Shown here in pieces: positions 52,254 through 62,679 of a stretch of DNA of 64,000 nt (its first letter is position 1; the number at the start of each line of letters is the position of its first letter). Source of the DNA: CAZNPW01 sp964575185 (GTDB lineage Bacteria > Pseudomonadota > Alphaproteobacteria > Rhodobacterales > Rhodobacteraceae); contig CAZNPW010000010.1 in assembly GCA_964575185.1 (NCBI GenBank), positions 4,123-68,122 of the forward strand, in the 5' to 3' direction. Under the pieces are notes generated by a model. That model searched no databases, was not told the origin of the DNA, and saw only the letters and a list, made by a program, of their open reading frames with translations. The translations under genes were made by a program, and so were the position numbers.

Positions 52254-54526
52254 GCTTTCCCGAACCGCACCCCCGCCACGCCCCCGTCCGCATCCTGTTC
52301 GTCTTCGCCTGGCTCGTCGTCGGCGGCGAGGAGACCGAGGTGCGCCTGTTGGCCCAGACGCTCGACCGCCGGGCCTTCCGCATCGACGTCATGCCCTGCT
52401 TCCGCAAGGAGGGAATGCCCGACCAGACCTACCGCCAGCTCGCCGAGATCGGGGTGGACGTGGACACCACCGCGCTCGACCTGTCGTTCGAGGACACGGT
52501 GGCCTACCTCGAGCGGAAGATCGCGGGCTACGAGATCGTCGTGTCCTGCCAGAACGTGGCCGACATCTACCCGGCGCTGGAGCGGCTCCGCCACCGCCCG
52601 CCGCTGATCGAGCATGGCGGGCTGGTCAGCGAGGCGCTGGCGGGGCCGAAGCACTTCACCACCCGCTACGTCGGCGTCTGCGCCGCGATCCGCGACGCGG
52701 CGGCGGGCCGCATGGCGCGGCCGCAGGACGCCCGGCTGATCCCGTCGATGGTGGATCTCGCCGCCTTCGACCCGGCCCGGCGCGCGCCCGTGCGGGCCGC
52801 GCTGGGGCTGGCGGCGGACGACCTGCTGGTCGGCTGGGTCGGTCGGCTCGACCGCAAGAAGCGGGTCGAGGACGTGATCGACGCCGCCGCGCTGGTGGCG
52901 GCCGCGGAGCCGCGGGCGCGCTTCGTCATCGTCGGCGGGCCCGACGCCTTCATGCCCGAATACGAAACCGAGCTCCGCGCCCGCGCCACGGCCCTGGGGC
53001 TGGGGGACCGGCTGCGCTTCCTCGGCGACCGCACCGACGTGCCGGACCTGATGATGGCCATGGACGTCTTCGTCTGGCTGTCGCGCGACGAGGGGATGCC
53101 CCACGTCATCGCCGAGGCCGGGGCCGCGGGCCTGCCGGTCGTCGCCACCGCCGACCGTGGCGCCGTGGAACAGATCCGCGATGGCAAGACGGGCCTCTTC
53201 GTGCCGCACGAGGACCCCGCATCGGCGGCCCGGGCGATCCTCCGGCTGGCCGCCAGCCCGTCCCTGCGCCGCAGGCTCGGCCGCGCGCTGCGGGCGCACG
53301 TGGCGGCGACCTATGCTACCACCATCGTCGCTCGCCGGTGGGAGGCGCTGTTCCACGAGGTCCTGGCCTCCACCGCCGCCCCGGCCCCGACGCTGTTCCG
53401 CAGCTTCGTCCAGGGCGGGTTCGAGTGCTCGTCGCACCGGCTGCGCTCGGGCCGGCGGCTCGACATCCTGGCGGCGACGGGCCACGACGTCCACGCGGCG
53501 GACGACTACCGCCAGCTCGGCCAGGCCGGGATTCGCACCTTCCGCGACGGGCTGCGCTGGCACCTCTGTGAGCCCTCGCCCGGCCGCTACGACTTCTCCG
53601 GCTTCCGCCCGATGCTGCGCGCGGCGCGCGACGTCGGCGCGCAGGTGATCTGGGACGTGATGCACTACGGCTGGCCCGACGACCTCGACATCTGGCAGCC
53701 CGCCTTCGTCACCCGCTTCGCCGCCTTCGCCCGCGCCGCCGCGCAGGTCCTGGCGGACGAGACCGACGACGTGCCCTTCTGGTGCCCGGTCAACGAGATG
53801 TCGTTCCACGCCTGGGGCGGCGGCGACGTCGGGTATCTCAACCCCTTCGCGCACGGCCGCGGCTACGAGCTGAAGGTGCAGCTCGCCCGCGCATCCATCG
53901 CCGCGATGCACGCGCTGCGCGACGTGGATCCGCGCGCCCGCTTCGTGCATTGCGAGCCGCTGATCGCCATCCACCACGACGCCGCGACCGGGCGCCCCCG
54001 CCGCGAAGCCGAAGACTTGCACCAGGCGCAGTTCCAGGCCTTCGAGCTGATCGCGGGGCGCCTCTGGCCGCAGCTCGGCGGCGACCCCTCGCTGCTCGAC
54101 ATCCTGGGGCTCAACTACTACGCCAACAACCAGTGGATCCATGGCGGTCCGCCCGTCGATGTCGACCACCCCGCCTATCGCCCGCTGAGCGACCTCCTGG
54201 CCGAATGCCATGCCCGCTACGGCCGCCCGATGCTGGTGGCCGAAACCGGCACCGAAGGCCCCCGCCGCGCGCCGTGGTTCACCTACGTCGCGGCCGAGGT
54301 CGCCCGCGCCCGCCGCCGCGGCGTGCCGGTGGAGGGCATCTGCCTTTATCCCGTGGCGAACCACCACGGCTGGGACAACGACCGCCTCTGCCCGAACGGG
54401 CTTCTCGGCCACGAGGTGGCGGACGGATCGCGCGCGGTGGAGCCGGACCTGTGGCAGGCGGTGCTGCGCGAACAGGCGCGGCACGGCGGCGGGATCGCGG
54501 CCACGGTCGGGATGCCTGCAGTCTAA
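52250..54526 (+). CDS. Fusion of GT4 glycosyltransferase and clan GH-A glycoside hydrolase
   Basis: A 758-residue protein. Residues about 12-375 are a GT4 enzyme (WVGRLDRKKRVEDVIDAA, SRDEGMPHVIAEAGAAGLPVVAT). After a short Ala/Pro linker, residues about 385-755 form a TIM-barrel hydrolase resembling beta-glucosidase family 1: HDVHAADDYRQLGQAGIRTFRDGLRWHL, acid/base Glu about 516 in CPVNEMSFHAWG, and nucleophile Glu about 665 in LVAETGTEG. No start codon or ribosome site lies at the junction, so it is a true fusion. No signal peptide, so both act in the cytoplasm, perhaps on a lipid-linked glycan. Confidence 0.83.
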   Translation: MSFPEPHPRHAPVRILFVFAWLVVGGEETEVRLLAQTLDRRAFRIDVMPCFRKEGMPDQTYRQLAEIGVDVDTTALDLSFEDTVAYLERKIAGYEIVVSCQNVADIYPALERLRHRPPLIEHGGLVSEALAGPKHFTTRYVGVCAAIRDAAAGRMARPQDARLIPSMVDLAAFDPARRAPVRAALGLAADDLLVGWVGRLDRKKRVEDVIDAAALVAAAEPRARFVIVGGPDAFMPEYETELRARATALGLGDRLRFLGDRTDVPDLMMAMDVFVWLSRDEGMPHVIAEAGAAGLPVVATADRGAVEQIRDGKTGLFVPHEDPASAARAILRLAASPSLRRRLGRALRAHVAATYATTIVARRWEALFHEVLASTAAPAPTLFRSFVQGGFECSSHRLRSGRRLDILAATGHDVHAADDYRQLGQAGIRTFRDGLRWHLCEPSPGRYDFSGFRPMLRAARDVGAQVIWDVMHYGWPDDLDIWQPAFVTRFAAFARAAAQVLADETDDVPFWCPVNEMSFHAWGGGDVGYLNPFAHGRGYELKVQLARASIAAMHALRDVDPRARFVHCEPLIAIHHDAATGRPRREAEDLHQAQFQAFELIAGRLWPQLGGDPSLLDILGLNYYANNQWIHGGPPVDVDHPAYRPLSDLLAECHARYGRPMLVAETGTEGPRRAPWFTYVAAEVARARRRGVPVEGICLYPVANHHGWDNDRLCPNGLLGHEVADGSRAVEPDLWQAVLREQARHGGGIAATVGMPAV

Positions 54527-54544
54527 GAAATCGACCGTCGGCGG

Positions 54545-54569
54545 GGAACCGCCCGGCCGGCCGCGCGTT
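54545..54569 (+). promoter_or_regulatory. EcfG-type promoter upstream of the 49-residue membrane peptide
   Basis: GGAAC (54545-54549), 16 bp, CGTT (54566-54569), 182 bp before the next start codon at 54751. The long leader is unusual for this set. Confidence 0.65.
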
Positions 54570-54750
54570 GGATGCGGGTCAGGTGCAACGCTCCCTGTCG
54601 CGCCTGACCGCGGATGTTCCCCTCCGTGTTCCTGCCGCCGACGGCCACGTCCCCACAGGCTGTCGGCGGCGCTTCATCCCCTTGGAACCTTCCCGTCGCA
54701 CGGCGCTTGAACCGGACGCACCGGATCAACCCTTGCCATCAGAGGTCCCC

Positions 54751-54900
54751 ATGAACGAACGAACGCTTGCCTTCATCGTCTTCGGCGCGCTGTTCGCGCT
54801 GATGCTGATCGGCTACGTGGTGTCTGCCCGCGCCGCCGAGCGCCACGACCGTGACCGCGGCCAGCGCATCCCGCAGGCCCCTTCGCCGACACGGATCTAA
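54751..54900 (+). CDS. Small single-helix membrane protein
   Basis: A 49-residue peptide: MNERTLAFIVFGALFALML begins a single membrane helix (about 6-27), followed by a basic, Pro-containing cytoplasmic tail. AGAGG precedes the ATG. It is not assignable to a named family. An EcfG promoter lies upstream and a hairpin (54906-54935) just downstream, so it looks like a discrete stress-induced unit. Confidence 0.6.
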   Translation: MNERTLAFIVFGALFALMLIGYVVSARAAERHDRDRGQRIPQAPSPTRI

Positions 54901-54905
54901 CCAAG

Positions 54906-54935
54906 CGCAAGGGCCGCCCGAAAGGACGGCCCTTG
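54906..54935. terminator. Hairpin after the small membrane protein gene
   Basis: GCAAGGGCCGCCC pairs with GGACGGCCCTTGC (one mismatch) around GAAA. No clear T-run follows. Confidence 0.5.
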
Positions 54936-54969
54936 CCCGGCAGCGGCGCCGCACGACGGTCAGGCGCGG

Positions 54970-55018
54970 CCTTCATCTTCCCGGAAATATCCTGGGGGTC
55001 CGGGGGTGAAACCCCCGG
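54970..55018 (-). repeat. Extragenic terminator-like repeat of Rhodobacteraceae type
   Basis: CCGGGGGT (55000-55007) pairs with ACCCCCGG (55011-55018). Read on the minus strand the stem is followed by GGACCCCCAGGATATTTCC and GAAGATGAAG. GC hairpin plus GATATTT is a recurring extragenic element in this family. It sits at the end of the katE-DUF892 operon. Confidence 0.5.
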
Positions 55019-55042
55019 TCCGACCGAATCCGCAGCCTGGCC

Positions 55043-55527
55043 TCAGGCCATGGCGCGCATCCCCGTGTGCGCTAGCGACTCCAGCGCCTCGTCCGTCGCC
55101 TTCTCCTCGGCCAGCGACTGGGCCAGCAGATCACCCGCCTCGGTCAGGCCGAGCTGTCCGGCCAGCCGCACCAGGGCTCCGTAGCGCGCGATCTCGTGGT
55201 GCTCCACCGTCTGCGCCGCGCCGATCAGGCCGGTGTCGATGGCGGGCGTGCCCTTCAGCTGCGCCGCGATCCCGTCGCCCTCGGCGAGGATCCCGTCGAT
55301 CGCCTGGCACGTCCGCGCCTGCGACCGCAACCCGACCAGCGCAAAGACATCGTCCAGCCGCGCCGCCTGGCGTTCGGTTTCGACCAGGTGCTTCTGGAAG
55401 GCCTGCCGCAGATCGGGCGACCGGGCCGCCTCGACCATCCGGGGCAGCGCCTTCAGGATTCGGTGCTCGGTATAGGTCATGTCGCGCAGGCCGTCGAGGA
55501 ACAGCTCCTGCAGGTGGGTGTCGGGGG

Positions 55528-55531
<4 letters not shown>
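55043..55531 (-). CDS. DUF892 (YciE/YciF-like) ferritin-like protein
   Basis: A 162-residue, four-helix-bundle protein: LQELFLDGLRDMTYTEHRILKALPRM, KHLVETERQAARLDDVFALVG, HHEIARYGALVRLAGQLG, and LLAQSLAEEKATDEAL. The Glu/His spacing fits the di-metal site of DUF892. The family is induced by stress in many bacteria. It overlaps katE by 4 bp and is the last gene of the EcfG-promoted operon, probably limiting iron-driven damage (inference). Confidence 0.88.
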
Positions 55532-57648
<2,117 letters not shown>

Positions 57649-57698
57649 GTCCATCCCTTCCGCGGAAGGGGCCGCTGCACCCGCAGCGGCCCCGGTCG

Positions 57699-58790
57699 TC
57701 ACAGCGTCGGCACCAGCGTGCAGACCTGGGTCAGCTGGTCGTCCGACGGCGTGCCGCCCGCCATGCCGGTGTCCCCCGGTTCGACGGTGCCGGCGGCCTG
57801 GTTCTCGGCCCCGCCGGTCGCGCCCGTGATCGTCGTTTCTGACCCGGACTGCGCCGTCGTCGCGATGCCGGCCCCGGCGGTGCCGTCGGTCGGCGCGGTC
57901 GTGGGCGACTGCGTGGCGACCTGGGTGTCGGGCGTCAGGTCGCTGTCCCCGGGCGTCTCCGCCCCTGCCGGGCCGGAGCCCGTCGCGTTCTGCGTGCCTG
58001 CGTTGCCCATGGCGGTCTGATCCGTCGTCGTCGTGGTCGGGGCACCTGCCGTATCCGCCGCGCCGTCGTTGGCCGCCCCGGCGGCCGAGATGCCCGCACC
58101 GCCGCCGCCCGTCGATCCGTCCGCGCCGGTCGTGCTCGTCACCTGGTCCGCAGCCGTCGCATCGGCGGCGGTTCCGCCCGTCATGCCGCCCACCGTGGTG
58201 TCGGAGGCCGCGCTGCCGGTCGAGGGCGCGGTCCCGGTCGCATCGACGCCCGTGTTGGCGCTGGTGCCGTTCGTGGCCTGGCCATCGCCGTCGGCAAGGT
58301 TGCCGTCGTCGCCCTGATCGACCATGCCCGCCTGCCCGGAGACCGCCGCTCCGGTCCCCGATTGCCCCGCCCCGGCCATCTCCGTCGACGTCGGCGCAGC
58401 CTCGGCGGGCGAGGTCGCCGCTTCGACGTTGCCCGCCACCTCGGTCCCCGCGGCCGTTCCGGCATCGTTGCCATCGGTCGTCACGGCATCGGTATCGGTC
58501 GCGGCGTCGGTCGAGGCCGCCTGGGTCGAGACGGCGGCGGCGTCACCCATGCCCGCCAGCTCGGTGCAGCGCGCCCGGACGGCGGCCTGGTCATCGACGC
58601 TGAGCGCCGTCCACTGCGCCCGGATCTCGGCCTCGGGGCGCATCGTCATCAGGTTGGCATCGCTGAAGAACGCGGCCCCGACGCGATCCCACCAGTTTTC
58701 GGCGGCGGGCATGTCGTCGTTCGCCGTCTGGGCCACGGCCGCAGGCGCGGCCAGCGCAGCGGCAGCCGCGCAGAGCAGAAGGTATCTCAT
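57699..58790 (-). CDS. Exported low-complexity protein, first gene of the katE operon
   Basis: A 363-residue protein. A signal peptide (about 1-21, ending AAVAQ) and a short ordered segment (WWDRVGAAFFSDANLMTMRPEAEIRAQW, VRARCTELAG) are followed by ~230 residues rich in Thr, Ala, Gly and Asp with almost no aliphatic core, then a final DDQLTQVCTLVPTL. Probably a disordered periplasmic or surface protein; the two Cys could pair. No family recognised. It has its own EcfG promoter and is just upstream of katE. Confidence 0.72.
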   Translation of the reverse strand: MRYLLLCAAAAALAAPAAVAQTANDDMPAAENWWDRVGAAFFSDANLMTMRPEAEIRAQWTALSVDDQAAVRARCTELAGMGDAAAVSTQAASTDAATDTDAVTTDGNDAGTAAGTEVAGNVEAATSPAEAAPTSTEMAGAGQSGTGAAVSGQAGMVDQGDDGNLADGDGQATNGTSANTGVDATGTAPSTGSAASDTTVGGMTGGTAADATAADQVTSTTGADGSTGGGGAGISAAGAANDGAADTAGAPTTTTTDQTAMGNAGTQNATGSGPAGAETPGDSDLTPDTQVATQSPTTAPTDGTAGAGIATTAQSGSETTITGATGGAENQAAGTVEPGDTGMAGGTPSDDQLTQVCTLVPTL

Positions 58791-58828
58791 GTGGGCTATC
58801 CTTCGGGGCAAGGGGTGTCGACGGCTTG

Positions 58829-58853
58829 AACGCCGCCCCTCCGGGCTTGTTCC
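58829..58853 (-). promoter_or_regulatory. EcfG-type promoter for the low-complexity protein-katE-DUF892 operon
   Basis: Minus strand GGAAC (58853-58849), 16 bp, CGTT (58832-58829), about 40 bp before the start at 58790. Confidence 0.8.
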
Positions 58854-58961
58854 CGGCACCCGCCGCCGGGAACCTTGCGCCCGCCCACCCGATTGAGGCC
58901 CGTGTCTTGCCGCCCAGGAGCCCATGCCCGCCCGTCCCGTCACCTTCGCCGGACCCTCGTG

Positions 58962-59399
58962 ATGTCGGCCCGGATCCTGTCCTGGCCCGGGCCCGACCCC
59001 GGGGCCGAGGCGCGGCTGGTGCTGTTCCGTCGCGTGCTGGCCCACGCGCTCGCCTTCGCCGCCGCCCGGCCCCCGCGCAGCGAGCTGGCCGTGCTCAGGG
59101 ACCTTGCGGCGCTGTCCGTGCTGCACCGGCGGCACCTCGAGGAGATCGCGGCGGCCGGCCACTGGCAGGTCATCGCCCCGGACGAGGTCGATGCCGCGCG
59201 GCCCGTCGCGGCCGCGCTCTGCGTCCGGCTCAGCCGCGCCCCTCCGGCCGCCGACCTGGCGGAGATGGAGGCCGTGACCCTTTCTGCATACGACCGAGCG
59301 ATCGCGCTGTCGCCCGACGACGTGGCCACGCTGTGCCGCGGGCAGCGCGACACGCTCTGCGGCATGCTTGCGATGATCCGCGGCAGGCCACGGCGCTGA
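58962..59399 (+). CDS. Small helical protein, unknown function
   Basis: A 145-residue soluble protein predicted to be nearly all helix (ARLVLFRRVLAHALAFAAARPP, VLRDLAALSVLHRRHLEEIAAAG, AEMEAVTLSAYDRAIAL). It may be a divergent four-helix bundle; no family recognised. ATG 58962 is directly preceded by an in-frame GTG. An imperfect EcfG-like site (GGAAC-N16-CGAT, 58869-58893) lies upstream, divergent from the katE promoter. Confidence 0.5.
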   Translation: MSARILSWPGPDPGAEARLVLFRRVLAHALAFAAARPPRSELAVLRDLAALSVLHRRHLEEIAAAGHWQVIAPDEVDAARPVAAALCVRLSRAPPAADLAEMEAVTLSAYDRAIALSPDDVATLCRGQRDTLCGMLAMIRGRPRR

Positions 59400-59423
59400 G
59401 CGGACCGACGGGCGCATCCTGCG

Positions 59424-59448
59424 GGAACAACGCGTGTTTGGCGCTGTT
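59424..59448 (+). promoter_or_regulatory. Probable EcfG-type promoter for the DUF378 gene (one mismatch)
   Basis: GGAAC (59424-59428), 16 bp, TGTT (59445-59448) instead of CGTT, about 30 bp before the start at 59479. Confidence 0.55.
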
Positions 59449-59478
59449 GACCCGCCGCAACCTGAAAGGAGGGTCCCC

Positions 59479-59769
59479 ATGCGGACTATCACCACCATCG
59501 CCCTGATCCTGCTGATCGTGGGCGGGCTGAACTGGCTCGCCGTCGGCGTGGCGCAGTTCGACCTCGTCGCGGCGATCTTCGGCGGCCAGACCTCGGTCGG
59601 CGCGCGGATCATCTACACGCTGGTCGGCATCTCGGCGATCATCGTGGCCTTCGGCCTGCCGGCCATGCTGGCCGACCGGCGCGACAACGTCGTCGTGACC
59701 TCGACGCGGCCCACGACCACGACCACCGGCAGCACCGTGCACGACGTGCCGCCGAAGACCCGCGTCTAG
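59479..59769 (+). CDS. DUF378 membrane protein
   Basis: A 96-residue protein with two membrane helices: TIALILLIVGGLNWLAVGV, the family signature, and IIYTLVGISAIIVAFGLP. A Thr-rich hydrophilic tail follows. Function unknown; DUF378 proteins are small inner-membrane proteins of stress-type gene sets. GAAAGGAGGG precedes the ATG. The near-consensus EcfG promoter upstream fits this. Confidence 0.87.
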   Translation: MRTITTIALILLIVGGLNWLAVGVAQFDLVAAIFGGQTSVGARIIYTLVGISAIIVAFGLPAMLADRRDNVVVTSTRPTTTTTGSTVHDVPPKTRV

Positions 59770-59916
59770 GCGGGCATGACGGCACGAGGCGGCGGCGGCA
59801 CCCTGCCGCCGCTGGCGCTTGCACGATCGCAGCCGGTCGCGCATCCTCAAGACGTCGCGCCGCACCGGGGCGGCGCAGCAGGGGGCGGGGATGCGGCGTC
59901 CATACCAGCGCCGACG

Positions 59917-60417
59917 ATGGCCGAATATGACAACATCGCCCGCGCCTTGGGCGCGGCCGCGCGGCATGCGAAGGCCCTGGGTCTGGGGTTCGGGATCGAG
60001 CCGGTGAACCGCTACGAAAGCCATCTCGTCAACACCGCGGCGCAAGCGCGCTGGATGATCGAGAAGGTCGGATCGGACAACATCTTCATCCACCTCGATA
60101 CCTACCACATGAACATCGAAGAGAAGGGCGCGGGCAACGGCATCCTCGATGCGCGCGACCATTTGCGCTACATCCACCTGTCCGAAAGCGACCGGGGCAC
60201 CCCCGGCGAAGGCACCTGCGACTGGGACGAGGTCTACGCCACGCTCGCCGCCATCGGCTTCAGGGGCGGGCTCGCGATGGAAAGCTTCATCAACATGCCC
60301 GACGAGATGGCCTATGGACTGGCCGTCTGGCGCCCCGTCGCGCCGAGCTTTCAGGCCGTGATGGACAAGGGCCTGCCCTTCCTGCGCAACAAGGCGTCGC
60401 AGTATCGGCTGATCTGA
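59917..60417 (+). pseudogene. 5'-truncated D-tagatose/psicose 3-epimerase-like sugar epimerase
   Basis: Codes for the C-terminal ~166 residues of a xylose-isomerase-like TIM-barrel epimerase, normally ~290 residues. All four metal ligands of the family survive: Glu in GFGIEPVNRYE, Asp in IHLDTYHMNIEE, His in YIHLSESDRGTPGEGT, and Glu in GLAMESF. The first ~125 residues (first half of the barrel) are missing. The upstream 146 bp give no homologous sequence in any frame I could recognise. It is a remnant rather than a working enzyme, possibly related to tetrose/ketose pathways such as that at 17-25 kb. Confidence 0.75.
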
Positions 60418-60615
60418 AGGGCGCGGCGGCCCCGGGGGGCCAAAGTCTCCGATCCGCGGCCATCGGCAAGAATACAACTTCTGCATGTATTCGAGGCAGT
60501 CGGCGGCGAACCGCCGCTTCGCGGGCCAAAGACCGGCGGGAACCGACCGGCGCGGCGCATTCGCGTGGCAAGACGGATGCCGTGACGCTAGCGACCGACG
60601 CGAAGGGACTCCCGG

Positions 60616-62679
60616 ATGCGCCTGCTGTACCTGGCCCACGATCTCGATGACAGCGCCGTGTGGCGCCGGGCCGCGATGCTGCGCGACGGCGGGGCTTCGG
60701 TCACGCTGGCGGGGTTCCGCCGCGGGTGCGGGCCGCTGCCGGGGCCCGCCACGGTGATCGGGCACACGCGCAACGGCCGCATGGCCGCCCGCGCCTGGGC
60801 CGTGCTGCGCGCGCTGGTCGCGGCGCGCTCCGCAGGCCCCGAAGCGCCCGACGCGATCCTCGCGCGCAACCTGGAAATGCTGGTGCTGGCCCATGCCATC
60901 GCCCGCCGCCATCCCGGCGCGCGCGTGATCTACGAACTGCTCGACGTGCACCGCCTGCTCGTCGGCGCGGGCCGCCTGTCCCGCGCCCTGCGCGCCGTCG
61001 AGGCGCGGCTTCTGCGGCGGACCGCGCTCCTGATCGTGTCTTCGCCCGGCTTCGTGACGGGCTACCTGCGGCCTTTCCGGCGCCCGGCGCCCGAGATCCT
61101 TCTGGTCGAGAACAAGGTCCTGTCCGCTCCGCCCGCATCGTTGCGCGCGACAACGCCGGACGGCCCGATCCGCATCGGCTGGTTCGGCATCCTGCGCTGC
61201 GCCTGGTCGCTCGCGACGCTGGACCGGATCACCCGCGCGGCCCCCGGACGCTACCGCGTCGAGCTGCGCGGCCGACCCGCACTGGACGTGCTGCCCGACT
61301 TCCACGCCGTGGTCGCCGCGAACCCCGACCTGCGTTTCCATGGTCCCTACGCCTGGCCCGGCGATCTGGGCGCGATCTACGGGCAGGTGGACCTCGCCTG
61401 GCTGATCGACCGCTACGAGGCCGGGGGGAACTCGGACTGGCTGCTGCCCAACCGGCTGTATGAGGGCGGGCTTTACGGCGCGGTGCCCGTCGCGGCTTCC
61501 GCGACCGAGGTTGCCGCCCGCCTGGCGGCGCTGGGGATCGGCCTCACGGCTGCGCCCGAGGCCGTCGGCGACGTGCTCGGCACGCTCGACCGTGCCGCGC
61601 TCCACCGGCTGCACGGTGCGGTCGCGGCGCTGCCGCGCCAGACCTGGGTGACCACGCCCGCCGCATGCCGCGCGCTCGTCGCGCGGCTGGCGGGGCGGGC
61701 GGAGGCACCGGACCTCGTGCTGATCGTCGTCCCGACGCTGAACGAGGCCGCCCACGTCGCGCAGGTGGTGGAGGGGCTTGCGCCCTTTGCCGCGCGCAGC
61801 GGGGCGGTGATCGCCGTCGCCGACGGCGGGTCGACCGACGGCACGCCCGACATCGTGCGCGGCCTCGCGCTGCGCCACCCGCAGGTGCGGCTGGTCGACA
61901 ACCCCGCGCGGCTGCAGGGGGCCGGGATCAACGCCGCCGTGCGCGCCCTGGGCGACGGCGCGGGGTGGCTCCTGCGCATCGACGCGCACAGCGCCTATCC
62001 CGCCGACTTCGCCGACCGCCTGCTGGAGGAAGCCCGGCGGACCGGGGCCGACAGCGTCGTCGTCAGCATGAACGCCGTCGGCCAGGGGCCGCTGCAGCGG
62101 CTGATCGCGCTGGCGCAGAACTCGCGCCTCGGCAACGGCGGGGCGGCGCACCGCAACCACGGGAGGGGTCGCTGGGTCGATCACGGCCACCACGCGCTGA
62201 TGCGGATGGCGGCGTTCCGCGCCGTCGGCGGCTATGACGAGGGCTTCAGCCACAACGAGGACGCCGAACTCGACCACCGGCTGCGCGCGCGCGGCTACCG
62301 CATCTGGCTGACCGGGGCGACCGGGATCGACTACTTTCCACGCCGGACGCTTGCCGCCCTGTGGCTGCAATACTTCCGCTTCGGGCGCGGGCGGGCGCGC
62401 AACGTGCTGAAGCACCGCGCGGGCCTCGGGCCGCGGCAGGCGGCCGTGGCCGCGCTGGCACCGCTGGTGGGGCTGGCGGTGCTGGCGCCCTGGCAGCCGC
62501 TGCTCGCCCTGCCGGCCCTGCTCTGGGCCGGGGCCTGCGCCGCAGGGGGCGCGGCGATGGCGGTCGCGCGCCGCGATCCGAAAGCGCTCGCCGCGGGGTT
62601 TCTCGCGGGCGGGATGCACCTCGCCTGGTCGGCGGGGTTCTGGGCGCAGGCGCTGGGCCTGCGGCGGGGGGCGTCGTGA
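60616..62679 (+). CDS. Double glycosyltransferase: GT-B domain fused to ExoA-like GT2 domain
   Basis: A 687-residue protein. Residues 1 to about 355 are a GT-B transferase (RLLYLAHDLDDSAVWRRAAML, RIGWFGILRCAWSLATLD, WLLPNRLYEGGLYGAVPVA). Residues about 365-687 are a GT2 enzyme like ExoA of succinoglycan synthesis (IVVPTLNEAAHVAQVVEGL, VADGGSTDGT, LRIDAHSAYP, ending with membrane helices from about 605). The junction (GRAEAPDL) has no start codon or ribosome site. It is first of an exopolysaccharide operon, overlapping the ExoM-like gene by 4 bp. Confidence 0.87.
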   Translation: MRLLYLAHDLDDSAVWRRAAMLRDGGASVTLAGFRRGCGPLPGPATVIGHTRNGRMAARAWAVLRALVAARSAGPEAPDAILARNLEMLVLAHAIARRHPGARVIYELLDVHRLLVGAGRLSRALRAVEARLLRRTALLIVSSPGFVTGYLRPFRRPAPEILLVENKVLSAPPASLRATTPDGPIRIGWFGILRCAWSLATLDRITRAAPGRYRVELRGRPALDVLPDFHAVVAANPDLRFHGPYAWPGDLGAIYGQVDLAWLIDRYEAGGNSDWLLPNRLYEGGLYGAVPVAASATEVAARLAALGIGLTAAPEAVGDVLGTLDRAALHRLHGAVAALPRQTWVTTPAACRALVARLAGRAEAPDLVLIVVPTLNEAAHVAQVVEGLAPFAARSGAVIAVADGGSTDGTPDIVRGLALRHPQVRLVDNPARLQGAGINAAVRALGDGAGWLLRIDAHSAYPADFADRLLEEARRTGADSVVVSMNAVGQGPLQRLIALAQNSRLGNGGAAHRNHGRGRWVDHGHHALMRMAAFRAVGGYDEGFSHNEDAELDHRLRARGYRIWLTGATGIDYFPRRTLAALWLQYFRFGRGRARNVLKHRAGLGPRQAAVAALAPLVGLAVLAPWQPLLALPALLWAGACAAGGAAMAVARRDPKALAAGFLAGGMHLAWSAGFWAQALGLRRGAS

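Noticed and set aside
54684..54708. Second GGAAC close to the 49-residue peptide gene
   Set aside because: The expected -10 reads GCTT; not convincing next to the perfect site at 54545.
59230..62619. Minus-strand open frame of 1129 codons
   Set aside because: Shadow of the exopolysaccharide transferase and the epimerase remnant; no family resemblance.
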